The notes under the pieces are model-generated. The model was given only the letters and a program-made list of their open reading frames with translations, did no database searches and was not told the DNA's origin. 64,000 nucleotides of DNA from an uncultured Verrucomicrobiales bacterium (lineage in GTDB: Bacteria; Verrucomicrobiota; Verrucomicrobiia; Verrucomicrobiales; Akkermansiaceae). The DNA lies in contig CALGMJ010000011.1 in assembly GCA_937958875.1 (NCBI GenBank), positions 1-64,000 of the forward strand, written 5' to 3'. Every line of letters starts with the position of its first letter. The first letter of the stretch is position 1. The translations under genes were made by a program, and so were the position numbers. Below, piece after piece: positions 20,707-31,242 of the stretch.

Positions 20707-21495
20707 ATGAATAAGCTCGACGAAATCGTTGCCTACAAGAAACAAGAGATCGAATCTCTCATCCCCTTGACCAAAAAACTTAGAGCATCAGCTCTCATGC
20801 GTAATGATTTTGCTGGTTTCCGCTCCGCTCTTGACCGGGGGGGCGATCAGCTCGGAGTCATTGCTGAAGTCAAAAAAGCATCTCCTTCAGCCGGAATCAT
20901 CGATCCTAATTTCGATCCCATCAGACAGGCTCAGCGCTACATCGATGGAGGTGCTTCCTGCATGTCTATTCTCACAGACGAAAAATATTTCCAAGGTCAC
21001 CTCTCCTATCTCACCCAAATTTCGCGCACCTCCCCCATCCCGCTCCTGCGAAAAGACTTCACCGTTCACGAATGCCAAATCTATGAAGCCATTGTCTCTG
21101 GAGCAGATGCCATCCTCCTCATCGTCGCCTGCCTGGACGATGACCTGCTGAAACATCTCTACGAAACGGCTAAGGACTTTCAGCTCGATGTCCTCGTAGA
21201 AGTTCATGACCTCCCGGAAATGGAACGGGCTCTTAATCTCGAGGCCGACCTCATCGGCATTAACAATAGAAATCTCAAAACCTTCACGACCGACCTCGCT
21301 ACAACCGAGGCCCTAGCGGAAGAAGTTCCAGATGAAGTCCTGCTCGTCTCCGAATCTGGGATCAAGTCTCCCCTCGACGGCCAGCAAGTCCTCAATGCAG
21401 GAGCAAATGCAGTCCTTATCGGTGAAACCTTAATGCGGGCCGAGAATCCTTCCGAAGAAATCCAGCGCTACCTTGAACTTTCAGCCTCGAGCTAA
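20707..21495 (+). CDS. trpC: Indole-3-glycerol phosphate synthase
   Basis: VIAEVKKASPSAGII, LLRKDFTVHECQIYEA, LIGINNRNLKTF, LVSESGI. Confidence 0.97.
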   Translation: MNKLDEIVAYKKQEIESLIPLTKKLRASALMRNDFAGFRSALDRGGDQLGVIAEVKKASPSAGIIDPNFDPIRQAQRYIDGGASCMSILTDEKYFQGHLSYLTQISRTSPIPLLRKDFTVHECQIYEAIVSGADAILLIVACLDDDLLKHLYETAKDFQLDVLVEVHDLPEMERALNLEADLIGINNRNLKTFTTDLATTEALAEEVPDEVLLVSESGIKSPLDGQQVLNAGANAVLIGETLMRAENPSEEIQRYLELSASS

Positions 21496-21687
21496 CTCCT
21501 CAATTTTTCACCCCCGTGCAGAGTTCATAAAGTTCAGCTTGCACCTTATCAGACCTCGCACATCGTCATAGATGCTTTGACTCCTTTTTAAAATCACAGA
21601 ACGGAAGTCCGGTCGGATCTTGTTCTCCCTTCTCATCGTCATTCTTCTGGGTCTTTATCTTTGGTCTCGATCTCATTCCTGATCCTT

Positions 21688-22098
21688 ATGAAAGCCCTTC
21701 TCCTTCTCCTGCTTACCCTACCTTGCTGGGCGGACTTTCGCGTCACGGTAACCGGCCTTAAGAACAAACAAGGGCATGTCCGCCTCATCATCTTCGATGA
21801 TACCGGAAAAAAAGGCTTTCCTTCAGACCATACAAAAGCACGCCACCGCCTCAGTGTTCCTGCGTCCTCAGCAAAGAACGGCTCTGTTACCTTTTTGATC
21901 AAAGAAAAGAAACTCCCTGCTTGTGCCTTTGTCGCTCTTCACGACGAAAATTCGAATCGTAAGGCAGACAAAAACTTCATCGGAATACCGAAAGAAGGAG
22001 TCGCCATTTCAAATGGAGTCAGCGTTCCTCCACGCTTCAAGAAAGCGAGAGTGGCCTCTCCTAGCTCACCTCTAGTAATTAAGCTGAAATATTGGTAG
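21688..22098 (+). CDS. DUF2141 family secreted protein
   Basis: Signal peptide, FRVTVTGLKNKQGHVRLIIFDD, ACAFVALHDENSNRKADKNFIGIPKEG. Confidence 0.8.
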   Translation: MKALLLLLLTLPCWADFRVTVTGLKNKQGHVRLIIFDDTGKKGFPSDHTKARHRLSVPASSAKNGSVTFLIKEKKLPACAFVALHDENSNRKADKNFIGIPKEGVAISNGVSVPPRFKKARVASPSSPLVIKLKYW

Positions 22099-22127
22099 TT
22101 GGCACGATTCCCGCTCAATCATGTGAT

Positions 22128-22706
22128 ATGATTTCTGCAGTTGGTTCTATTTTTAGAAAAAAAATCCTCATCGTCCACGCGGACCCCAATATCAGAAGTC
22201 TTTATGCTCTCGGCCTTAATTCTGAACGGGTCGATACCTTCACAGCAGGCAACGCCACAGAGGCCTTATCTTATTTAGATCAAAAGATCTTTGATCTCAT
22301 CATCCTCGATGTCCGCCTCAGAGACTACCATGGACTCGAAATTGTGAAACAGATGAGAAAACGGAGAGACTTTGCTCGGATCATTATCTCGAGTTCTAAC
22401 TTATCCGCAAAAACAGTGCTTAATGCCGTCTCACTTGGCGTAACCAATTTCATTGAGAAACCCACGAACATGACTCAGCTCAGACAAATTGCTAAAGAAG
22501 CTCTTACCGAGAAGAATGCCCTTAAAGATCGCGCCTTCCAACTTGCTCAAGGCCTAAAATTTAAAGATGCCTCTCGTCTTCTTGCTGAAAATAGCGTCTC
22601 AAACCAAGAACTTGTAACATGGCAAAAGGTATTTCAAGCACTGGCTGAAGGGGCAGAAATCACGCCTTATTCTGGAGACCTCATGGAGGTGACCCTAGGC
22701 TACTAA
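22128..22706 (+). CDS. Response regulator receiver-domain protein
   Basis: KKILIVHADPNIRSLY, DLIILDVRLRDYHG, NFIEKP. Confidence 0.85.
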   Translation: MISAVGSIFRKKILIVHADPNIRSLYALGLNSERVDTFTAGNATEALSYLDQKIFDLIILDVRLRDYHGLEIVKQMRKRRDFARIIISSSNLSAKTVLNAVSLGVTNFIEKPTNMTQLRQIAKEALTEKNALKDRAFQLAQGLKFKDASRLLAENSVSNQELVTWQKVFQALAEGAEITPYSGDLMEVTLGY

Positions 22707-22858
22707 CGCCTAAAGAACACAAAAACCCGCGACCAAAAAAGACCATAACTCCCTATGAATTAGATGATAATATAGACCAACGGTTAAAATAACAGAGATG
22801 TTTTGAGCTTTTCTCGAACATTTTCAGAGATCAGTCTTCGCAGTAATTCATTTAGGAA

Positions 22859-23128
22859 TTGCGCCAGCCCCCCATAGCGATGAATAAGATAGACCACTTT
22901 AAAAATATTTCTGACCAACCGTTTCCTAACTCGAGCACCCATCACGGTACAACAGGCCTTGGCCCGATCAGACGAGTCCCCGCTTATCCTAATAGAGAGC
23001 CATCAGAAAAGGCCAAAAAACCAATTTTAAATTCAGATACTTTCGTCACGGTATCAATCCAAATCATTCTTGGGTTATCCGTGGTATCATGCCTGATTTT
23101 CTTTGGCTTTCACATGATTACGAAATAG
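22859..23128 (+). CDS. Small protein with one C-terminal TM helix, unknown function
   Basis: ORF only; hydrophobic VTVSIQIILGLSVVSCLIFFGFHMI tail; 22880 also possible as start. Confidence 0.4.
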   Translation: MRQPPIAMNKIDHFKNISDQPFPNSSTHHGTTGLGPIRRVPAYPNREPSEKAKKPILNSDTFVTVSIQIILGLSVVSCLIFFGFHMITK

Positions 23129-23167
23129 GAGAGCTTTTAAAGTCAAGGTGCTCATTGAGCTAAGCCA

Positions 23168-24844
23168 TCACTGAGCATGCAGAAGGTTCCAGGCGCTCAC
23201 GAGAGCTTTCACTCCAGCCATTTCAATCGAAGGATCTATGCCCACGCCCCAGAGAATGGGGCCATCATCATGGCGAAGCTGCACATATGCAGCGGCATCA
23301 GAACTTGATCCGCCACGCACTGCATGAGAGCGATAATCTGTCAGGGTAAAGTCTTTCAAGCCTGCTTTTTCTAACCCTTGGACAAAGGCATTGATCGGTC
23401 CATTTCCTATCCCTTCAACCATCTGTGGCTGTCCCTTTAGTTCGATAGCCGCCTTACAGGCCACTTCCCCGATCCCATCTGTATGATGATCCAGTTCATA
23501 ATCCACTAAAACAAGATCTGTAGAAACATTAGTAAACTCTTCTCTAAAGACCTCGCCCACCTCATCAGCACCGAGCTCCTGCCCCCGCTGATCAGCCAAG
23601 TCATAAACTCGCTTTCCTACTTGAGGATGCATCGTTTTAGGAAGATCAAAGCCGTGCTCTTGATCCAAAATGTAGGCCACCCCTCCCTTACCGCTCTGCG
23701 AATTAATCCTCACAATGGCCTCGTAGCTACGACCGATATCGTGCGGATCGATTGTTAAATAGGGTACTCCCCACTTTGCATCTTCTTCCGTTTTCCTTCG
23801 ATCTAAGCCTTTCTTAATCGCATCTTGGTGACTCCCTGAGAAAGCTGTGAAGACAAGCTCACCAGCGTATGGTTGACGCTCAGGCACCGTCATCCGCGTC
23901 GTGCGTTCATAAACTTCCCGCAGCTGAGACAGATTTGAAAAATCCAAGCCCGTATCGATTCCGTGGCTATTCATATTGAGCGCAACGATCACGATATCCA
24001 GATTTCCAGTCCGCTCGCCATTTCCGAAAAGAGTCCCCTCCACTCGGTCCCCTCCTGCCATCAACCCAAGCTCCGTCGCAGCAACCCCCGTGCCTCGATC
24101 ATTATGCGTATGGAGAGAAATAATCACGGAATCTCGCTGAGATAAATGACGACACATCCACTCGATCTGATCTGCGTGAACGTTCGGAGTCGTCCACTCC
24201 ACCGTCGCAGGTAAGTTCAAAATCATCTTCTTCTCTGGCGTAGGCTCCCACACCGCCATCACCGCCTCGCAACATTCCAGCGCAAAATCCAGCTCAGTAT
24301 CCGAAAAGGATTCTGGAGAATACTGCAACACGATCTCGGTCTGTGGGATGGTCGGAACCAACTCCTTAACCACCTTCGCACCATCCACCGCGATATCGCG
24401 AATTTTCTCACGAGACGCATCTCCGAAAGTGACCCGCCGCTGCAGCGCACTCGTCGAGTTATAAATATGCACGATGACTCGTGGAGCTCCTGCAATAGCC
24501 TCAATCGTACGCTCGATCAAGTGACGCCGTGTCTGCACCAGGACCTGCACCGTGACGTCTTCTGGAATGCGATTTTCATCAATCAGGCGACGCATAAATG
24601 CAAACTCGGTATCACTGGCTGAGGGGAAACCAATTTCGATCTCCTTAAAGCCAACCTGAACCAACATCTCAAACATCTCCAACTTCTCCTCCACGCTCAT
24701 CGGAACTGGGAGAGCCTGATTTCCGTCCCGGAGATCAACCGAGCACCAGTAAGGAGCGGAATCAATAACACGGTCCGGCCATGTCCGGTCGGGCAAATCG
24801 ACCACCGGAAAGGCTCGGTATTTTGAGATGGAATCAGTTTTCAT
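23168..24844 (-). CDS. leuA: 2-isopropylmalate synthase (LeuA type 2)
   Basis: WCSVDLRDGNQALPVPMS, HTHNDRGTGVAATELGLMAG, VEGTLFGNGERTGN. Confidence 0.96.
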   Translation of the reverse strand: MKTDSISKYRAFPVVDLPDRTWPDRVIDSAPYWCSVDLRDGNQALPVPMSVEEKLEMFEMLVQVGFKEIEIGFPSASDTEFAFMRRLIDENRIPEDVTVQVLVQTRRHLIERTIEAIAGAPRVIVHIYNSTSALQRRVTFGDASREKIRDIAVDGAKVVKELVPTIPQTEIVLQYSPESFSDTELDFALECCEAVMAVWEPTPEKKMILNLPATVEWTTPNVHADQIEWMCRHLSQRDSVIISLHTHNDRGTGVAATELGLMAGGDRVEGTLFGNGERTGNLDIVIVALNMNSHGIDTGLDFSNLSQLREVYERTTRMTVPERQPYAGELVFTAFSGSHQDAIKKGLDRRKTEEDAKWGVPYLTIDPHDIGRSYEAIVRINSQSGKGGVAYILDQEHGFDLPKTMHPQVGKRVYDLADQRGQELGADEVGEVFREEFTNVSTDLVLVDYELDHHTDGIGEVACKAAIELKGQPQMVEGIGNGPINAFVQGLEKAGLKDFTLTDYRSHAVRGGSSSDAAAYVQLRHDDGPILWGVGIDPSIEMAGVKALVSAWNLLHAQ

Positions 24845-24917
24845 CGTATTTGGAGTTGTGTGACAGCGGACCTATTGCTCCTGAGACACATCTCCCCCTC
24901 TAATCTGGGATACGGGA

Positions 24918-24984
24918 AGTTGGCCAAAGAAACAAAGAGACGCGGACTAGAGTCCGAGTCGAAAATCAAGAAGATAGGCCAACT
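24918..24984 (-). promoter_or_regulatory. Nested inverted-repeat structure upstream of leuA
   Basis: Outer AGTTGGCC/GGCCAACT perfect 8-bp stem enclosing CGGACT-AG-AGTCCG. Confidence 0.45.
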
Positions 24985-25050
24985 GAAAGTTCACGAGTGA
25001 GATCCTCTTTATCCATGGAGTATTGTCACGCTCCAAATCCTCTCCTACAT

Positions 25051-25090
25051 AAAAAAATAGAGGGGAATCAATTTTAACTCCCCTCTATTT
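25051..25090 (-). terminator. Terminator after TSP3-repeat protein gene
   Basis: aaatagagggg...cccctctattt stem with T7 on minus strand. Confidence 0.85.
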
Positions 25091-25116
25091 AAAAACGCTA
25101 AAACTTTTACTGAAGT

Positions 25117-27561
25117 TTACGGAGCCTCCTGAATACGGAAATAATCATTACCATCAGTATCCAGCGCACTTGCTGGCACGGTAAATTGATTGGTTCCATC
25201 GTAGGTGGCATTAGTCTCTTCGGTAAAGCTACCTACGAGATCATCAGCAGAGGTCAGGATAAATCCGCTACCTCCTGGAGAAAATGTAATCTCAAGATCT
25301 CCCGTATCATTAAAGGTAATTGAAGTAATTTCGATACCAGTTGCTGGAGAGGCTGATCCCTCTTCGACAACGAGATAATTCACAAAGACATTGTGACTCG
25401 TGCTCGGTGTATCTGCGCTTACTACTCCATTAAGAATGACTTCACCTGCATCATCTGAAATCACATTTAAAACGATGCTATTATCTGTGATCATTTCTGG
25501 ATCACCATTATTTGCACTAAAGGATAATCTTTCAGTCGAAGTGCCTCCAACCTGACTCCAATCAGAACTCCGATCACCAAAAGAACTACTATCATAACCA
25601 GCAATAGTAATGTCGTAGGAAGTTGACGGATCTAATCCAGATAGGGTTAATTCTAGTCCAGTATCTGGGGCTGTTGAGAAACTTCCATTCGAAAAAATGA
25701 AGTCTCTCCAGATATCAGTATTTCCAATATCAGCTCCAGCTCCGTCAGTATTTGCGTCAGCCCGATCTCGGCTATCGACTGTAGGGCTTCCGATGGCTGT
25801 AGTAGCAATTGATATGGTTCCATTGGTTCCGTTTCCAAGTGGCGCTCCGGTCCAATTTACCTGCACGTCGCTAGTATCGGTGCCGAAATCAAATCTCACT
25901 AAGGCTTCATCAAACGGCGCGCTAAAACTATCCGAATCTGTAGGATCAGTCCCTTCCTCGATTTCCTGTCCATCTACGACCGTGTCCGAATCCGAGTCTG
26001 GGTTATTTGGATCAGTGCCCGGTTGCATAGTTGGATTATCAGGATCGTACTCTAAATCTGGATTCTCGACACCATCGCTCAATCCATCATCGTCCGTATC
26101 AGCGATGAGTGGATTCGTCCCAGTCTCATCCTCGCTAAACCACTCACCAGCGTTATCTTCAATATCGTCATTTAAACCATCCCCATCGGTATCTGCGAGA
26201 TCAGCCCGTGTTTGCAGTGAACTTGGGGTATCACCGTTAAATTCAGCAAAGTTTGAGATCCCGTCCAGATCAATATCGCGCTCTGGCGCCTGAATCGGAT
26301 CGGTGGTGCCATCGTCGTTAGGGTTAAGCGCTGTTGTGGGTGAATTATTTCTGAGTTCATATCCATCAGTCATTCCATCATCATCAGTATCGACGAAATT
26401 GGGATTGGTCGGAGCCATACTGAACTGAATATTTAAACTGCCATTCTCCTCAAAATCATTCGCTCCATCAGCATCGGAATCAGCACTTAAAGGGTCGGTC
26501 GGAGTTCCCGGTGCAAACGTATTCGAGGATCCACTCAGCTCATCACCATCGAGTAGGGTATCTCCATCCGAATCAGCTTCGACTGGGTTCGTCCCCGCTG
26601 TTTGTTCGTTAAGGTTACTAGCGGAGCCCGCAACAACCCCGCTATCGGCGTCAAAATCACCCTCAGGTAAAACATCCTCCAGATTTTCGATCGCATCGTT
26701 TGGATCTGCATCAATGATGAGCTGCTCAAATGAATCTGCTAGCCCATCATTATCTGTATCGGCACCTAGCTTTACAACCAAGGTTCCACCATTATCAGCA
26801 AAATTTTCCAGGTCATTGAGGGCAGTATCCGCATATACCCCTACTGGGATGATACTATCATTACTTCCCAATAACTGACCTCGAGTAAAGGTCAGAGTCT
26901 GACCATCATTAATGGTCAGCACCGACCCTTCCCCCAGCGACACCTGATTCGTAAATTCATAGCTCGCTTGGCCAAAATCGAGGTCCATTCCATCAGCCAC
27001 GGTAAGCGGTCCAGTAAAGTCATCAATCCGAGTGAATTCAACGGTGCTATTGCTGGTGTCACCATCCAGTTCCTTATCAATCGTCAAGTCGCCGGAACCA
27101 GTCAAAGTGCCATCGATAATAAAACGGGAAGCAACATTATTGACATTAATCGTGCTCCCAGTCGATGAGACAACAAAGTCTTCGACCTGAAGAGTAGCAG
27201 TGGGTGCTCCGCTCCCTGGCCCATAAGACAAAACCCCTCCTTCCAGAATAAAATCACCATCAATGATAGCCGTCCCTCCATCAGTAAGTTTCACCAAAGC
27301 TCGCGTCCCCTGAATGGTCGTGATCGAGTCTCCTAGAAATGTAGAATCAGAACCATCTGCAGAGATTCGAAATAGATTCGCCCCAACTACGGCCGTGAAA
27401 TAATCATTCCCCGTCGTGGGAGCAGCTGCAGGAGTATCCCACATCGCAGCATTCCAGTCGATATTACTCACTGTCATGGTAATATCGGCAGCATTTAGGA
27501 AGCAACTACTTGCTCCAGAGAGCACAACAAGCGGCAAAGATTTGGTCTGCATTTTTTTCAT
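25117..27561 (-). CDS. Secreted protein with thrombospondin type 3 (calcium-binding) repeats
   Basis: Signal peptide, repeated DTDxDGLxDxxE motifs, C-terminal beta-rich domain. Confidence 0.8.
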   Translation of the reverse strand: MKKMQTKSLPLVVLSGASSCFLNAADITMTVSNIDWNAAMWDTPAAAPTTGNDYFTAVVGANLFRISADGSDSTFLGDSITTIQGTRALVKLTDGGTAIIDGDFILEGGVLSYGPGSGAPTATLQVEDFVVSSTGSTINVNNVASRFIIDGTLTGSGDLTIDKELDGDTSNSTVEFTRIDDFTGPLTVADGMDLDFGQASYEFTNQVSLGEGSVLTINDGQTLTFTRGQLLGSNDSIIPVGVYADTALNDLENFADNGGTLVVKLGADTDNDGLADSFEQLIIDADPNDAIENLEDVLPEGDFDADSGVVAGSASNLNEQTAGTNPVEADSDGDTLLDGDELSGSSNTFAPGTPTDPLSADSDADGANDFEENGSLNIQFSMAPTNPNFVDTDDDGMTDGYELRNNSPTTALNPNDDGTTDPIQAPERDIDLDGISNFAEFNGDTPSSLQTRADLADTDGDGLNDDIEDNAGEWFSEDETGTNPLIADTDDDGLSDGVENPDLEYDPDNPTMQPGTDPNNPDSDSDTVVDGQEIEEGTDPTDSDSFSAPFDEALVRFDFGTDTSDVQVNWTGAPLGNGTNGTISIATTAIGSPTVDSRDRADANTDGAGADIGNTDIWRDFIFSNGSFSTAPDTGLELTLSGLDPSTSYDITIAGYDSSSFGDRSSDWSQVGGTSTERLSFSANNGDPEMITDNSIVLNVISDDAGEVILNGVVSADTPSTSHNVFVNYLVVEEGSASPATGIEITSITFNDTGDLEITFSPGGSGFILTSADDLVGSFTEETNATYDGTNQFTVPASALDTDGNDYFRIQEAP

Positions 27562-27773
27562 TCGTCTTACTAGCTAATATTGATACCAGCTAATTTAGAC
27601 CGAAAAAATCATCCTCACTAGACTAAAGTCGACATTTTAGCATGGAACATCATTTAGAATCTTCATGACAAAAAATGATTATTTCCTCAGCCTCTCATGA
27701 TACAGTTTCAGCTGAAACTCATCTCCTCGCTGATTGGCCACCCCCTCACAGACATCAGTAGACATACTGTGCT

Positions 27774-28436
27774 CTAACGACAAAAACGCTTTCGTCGAAA
27801 AAAAACGATCCCACTGAGACTCAACAATGTCAGATGACTAGGCTCTGGCACTGCAATCGTGGTGGTAGCAGGGTCGAAGGTAAGCTCAGAGACGTATTCC
27901 TCACCGAAGTTGACATTTACAAGCTGATTCGTGCTCGGGTTTGGGGTATTGTTACCAAAGTTATTCGAATTCTGCACCTGGCCAGTGCCATCACTATTGA
28001 GCTCAAACAAGCTGGGATGATAGCGACCGGTATCAACCTCACGTGCATTCAGTATAAAAATCGGGACCGTGCCAGTGAGCTCGCTCAGCTGGAGGCCATC
28101 ACTGAGATCTGCCCCAGCTTCAATGGTAAAATTTAAAGAGCTGCCCTGAGCGTAAAAATCTGTCCCCGTAATATCACGAACAAGAGAGAAAGCCGGGAAG
28201 CCAGATGGTGTGCCCATCGCTAGAGGTCCTCCAATATTGTACTCCACCCCATTGAGCATTGGATTATTATAAGTCGTTCCCGCCTGCAGAGGCTCGGCTA
28301 TATCAATGGAAAAATTGAATCCCGTGACGGAACTAAAGGTAGGATTGACGGTAAAATTATTCGAATTGAGCTCAATGACGAAGGCACTCGCATTTGAAGA
28401 AAGCGCGACAAAAATACCGCAAATCACAATTTTCAT
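27774..28436 (-). CDS. PEP-CTERM sorting-domain protein
   Basis: Signal peptide; C-terminus VPEPSHLTLLSLSGIVFFRRKRFCR. Confidence 0.85.
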   Translation of the reverse strand: MKIVICGIFVALSSNASAFVIELNSNNFTVNPTFSSVTGFNFSIDIAEPLQAGTTYNNPMLNGVEYNIGGPLAMGTPSGFPAFSLVRDITGTDFYAQGSSLNFTIEAGADLSDGLQLSELTGTVPIFILNAREVDTGRYHPSLFELNSDGTGQVQNSNNFGNNTPNPSTNQLVNVNFGEEYVSELTFDPATTTIAVPEPSHLTLLSLSGIVFFRRKRFCR

Positions 28437-28502
28437 GCCTGAAGTGCTAACACCATCAAATCAGCAGCTCAAGATGATAACTCCTTAAAAAAGAATGACT
28501 CG

Positions 28503-29330
28503 CTAGTTGGAGCGTCGAATATTTTTACGACGATACGCATCATCCCTCAGTTTACGCAGGTGGTCGAAATATTTGATGCGTGCCATACGGTCGGGGTCGA
28601 CCTCGGGGTTCTTGAAGGGATTATTGGTCCCGACTTGAGCCCAAGGCCCATTTTTTGGAACCTGCCCAAACTCGATAAACCTCCAGTGCACCGTCGCCAT
28701 ATTCCCAAGCCCCAGATAGTCGCGCACTGCGGGTGAGATATCGATGCCAGCCCCCTTATTTTTATGATTCTTCGGACGCGCTTTTCCAAAAACGTAGTTG
28801 TAGTCATCCGTCACAAAAGGCCCGCAGTCTTCCCACTGAGCGTAACAGACTTTTTTATTCGCAACGATTTGAACCCATCTCCCCTTGAGCACCGTCTTCC
28901 CTGGCTTTGGGTTCATCCGTTTAAACCACGGAATCACTCGGGAGGCTTCCGGCTTATGGGTCTTATAATTCAGGCAATCATTATACGGCAGCGCGATGTA
29001 AAAAGGATTTAGTTTTGGCGTAAAGGCCTTAGGAATCCAGCCCCGTCGAGCACTCTTAGCAGGGTTATCGTAACCTCCAAAATTCTGCATCCAGCGTTGG
29101 TCCCAGGATGATTTATGGTTGGGAGTCGGGTTATTCTGCGTCGGCTGTTCCCCAACCCAAAAGACCGTGGCAGTGATGTTCTTTTTCCACGGGTAATTAA
29201 TGCGAGAATACTTTGCCGGATTCGGTGGAGCATTCGCGATTGTGACACGAGGACCATTCCCCAGCAGGGAAGCAGTCAGAAAACTAAGAAGAATCAGTAG
29301 GCGAATCACGAATCCGAGCATTGAACTCAA
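28503..29330 (-). CDS. Secreted protein, possible RlpA-like double-psi beta-barrel domain
   Basis: Signal peptide; WEDCGPF ... GIDISPAVRDYLGL resembles the RlpA DRGPF...DLS pattern. Confidence 0.5.
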   Translation of the reverse strand: MSSMLGFVIRLLILLSFLTASLLGNGPRVTIANAPPNPAKYSRINYPWKKNITATVFWVGEQPTQNNPTPNHKSSWDQRWMQNFGGYDNPAKSARRGWIPKAFTPKLNPFYIALPYNDCLNYKTHKPEASRVIPWFKRMNPKPGKTVLKGRWVQIVANKKVCYAQWEDCGPFVTDDYNYVFGKARPKNHKNKGAGIDISPAVRDYLGLGNMATVHWRFIEFGQVPKNGPWAQVGTNNPFKNPEVDPDRMARIKYFDHLRKLRDDAYRRKNIRRSN

Positions 29331-29434
29331 TGGTAAAAATTTGAAAAGCGGAAAATTTGCCTTCTACCCAGCGACTTCCAGCCTTTGGAGTTGCGGGTCA
29401 GCAGGACTGTGTAGAGACTAACGCACCAAGCGGC

Positions 29435-30346
29435 ATGCGTTGTTTCTATTCTTCAGACTTTTTATTGGATCTACCGAAAAACCATCCCTTCCAGATGGAG
29501 AAATTTGAGGTCTCTAAAAATATGCTCATCGATAGCGGAGTGCTGCGCGGTGAGGACATTCTGGAGGTGAAAGAGGCTAATACTCATGTCCTTCAGCGGG
29601 TGCATGATGAGACCTATCTTTCTAAAATTTACCGCGGTGAACTTGATCTGAAGGAACAGATTCAGCTCGGCCTCCCCGTCACCCCACAGCTTTACACCCG
29701 TAGTGCTACCGAAGCAGAAGCGACCCGACAGGCCTGCTATGCGGCACTTTCTGATGGAGTCGCTGCCGTGTTAGCTGGCGGAACGCACCACGCCTTTCGA
29801 AGCCGAGGTGAGGGGTATTGTGTTTTTAACGACATCGCCATCGCGATCCGCGATATCCAGACTCAGCGGCCTGGGATTAAAATCATGGTCGTCGATACCG
29901 ATGCCCACCAAGGGGATGGCACTAATGGCATTCTAGCTGACGATCCAAATGTGTTCACCTATTCCATCCACGTCGGCCGTGGCTACCTTCAACCCTCGGT
30001 CAAGGGATCGATGGATGTGGAGACTGTTCGCTATGTTGAAGGCGATATGTATCTCAAGCAACTCTTCACCACTCTGGCCGGAGCACTCGACGCATTTTCA
30101 CCTGATCTCGTGATCTGGATTGCAGGGGCGGATAACCACCGTAATGACCGCTTTGGGGCAATGCATCTGGAGCTGAAAGATTTCGCCAAGCGAGATGAGG
30201 TCCTGCTACGTGCTTTTATGCGTAATCGTATTCCCGTGACCATTCTCTACGGAAGTGGATCGAACCGAGATCAGGAAACGACGGCAGAAATCCATCGCAA
30301 TACCATTGCCACCGCAGTGAAAGTGGCCAAGGAAACTCGTTCATGA
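29435..30346 (+). CDS. Histone deacetylase/acetoin utilization-like hydrolase
   Basis: GGTHHAFRSRGEGYCVFNDIAIA, VVDTDAHQGDGTNGI, WIAGADNHRND. Confidence 0.9.
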   Translation: MRCFYSSDFLLDLPKNHPFQMEKFEVSKNMLIDSGVLRGEDILEVKEANTHVLQRVHDETYLSKIYRGELDLKEQIQLGLPVTPQLYTRSATEAEATRQACYAALSDGVAAVLAGGTHHAFRSRGEGYCVFNDIAIAIRDIQTQRPGIKIMVVDTDAHQGDGTNGILADDPNVFTYSIHVGRGYLQPSVKGSMDVETVRYVEGDMYLKQLFTTLAGALDAFSPDLVIWIAGADNHRNDRFGAMHLELKDFAKRDEVLLRAFMRNRIPVTILYGSGSNRDQETTAEIHRNTIATAVKVAKETRS

Positions 30347-31242
30347 AACCGACCATCGCGATCGTAGGAGCCGGTGCCGTGGGCAGCTATTATGGGGGGC
30401 GCCTTGCGGAAGCTGGACACGAGGTTCACTTTCTCCTCCGCGCAGATTACGAGGCCGTGCGAGAGAACGGTCTTAAAGTAGAGAGCTGCGATGGTAATTT
30501 TTTTCTTCCCGCGGTGAAAGCCTCACGCAGCCCAGAAGACATCGGCCCAGTCGATCTTGTCATCGTGGCATGGAAAGCGACAGCAAATGAGCACTATCGC
30601 TCCGTCATCACTCCGATTCTTCACGAAACGACCACAATTCTCACTCTACAGAATGGCCTCGGTCATGTGGAACAGCTCGGTGAACTTTTCGGGCCGGAGC
30701 GCATTCTCGGAGCCCTTTGTTTTGTCTGTATCAATCGGCTCGCTCCGGGCCTCATCAGCCATACCGGTGGAGGGCTAATCGCGATGGGTGGAGACGCACC
30801 GCAGCTAGCAGAATTTGCCACCCTTTTTAATGAGAGCAAGATCCCCTGCCAAGTCGCAGATAACCTCGGCGAGGCCCAATGGCGAAAGCTCGTCTGGAAT
30901 ATCCCCTTCAATGGACTCTGTATCACCGAAGGCGGCATTGATACCGAAGAACTACTCCAGCGCCCCGGCTGCGAAGATGAGGTCAGGACTTTGATGGCAG
31001 AGGTCATCCTTTCCGCAAAGACTCTGGGCTACGAGATCGAGGAAAAATTTATCAACGATCAGATCGAACGCACTCGACCGATGGGAAAATACCGTCCTTC
31101 CAGCATGATCGACTACGTCAATGGATCTCCTGTCGAAGTCGAAGCTATCTGGGGTGAACCCTTACGGCGCGCTCAAGCTGCCGGAGCCTCAGTCCCCAAA
31201 ATGACCGCTCTATATCAGACGATCAAGAAACTCTGTTTATGA
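30343..31242 (+). CDS. panE: 2-dehydropantoate 2-reductase
   Basis: IAIVGAGAVGSYYGGRLAEAGHEVHFLLR, KLVWNIPFNGL, RPSSMIDYVNGSPVEVEAIWGEPL. Confidence 0.9.
   Translation: MKPTIAIVGAGAVGSYYGGRLAEAGHEVHFLLRADYEAVRENGLKVESCDGNFFLPAVKASRSPEDIGPVDLVIVAWKATANEHYRSVITPILHETTTILTLQNGLGHVEQLGELFGPERILGALCFVCINRLAPGLISHTGGGLIAMGGDAPQLAEFATLFNESKIPCQVADNLGEAQWRKLVWNIPFNGLCITEGGIDTEELLQRPGCEDEVRTLMAEVILSAKTLGYEIEEKFINDQIERTRPMGKYRPSSMIDYVNGSPVEVEAIWGEPLRRAQAAGASVPKMTALYQTIKKLCL

Noticed and set aside
25697-26293. 198-aa Ser/Pro-rich + strand ORF
   Set aside because: Antisense translation of the TSP3 Asp-rich repeats.
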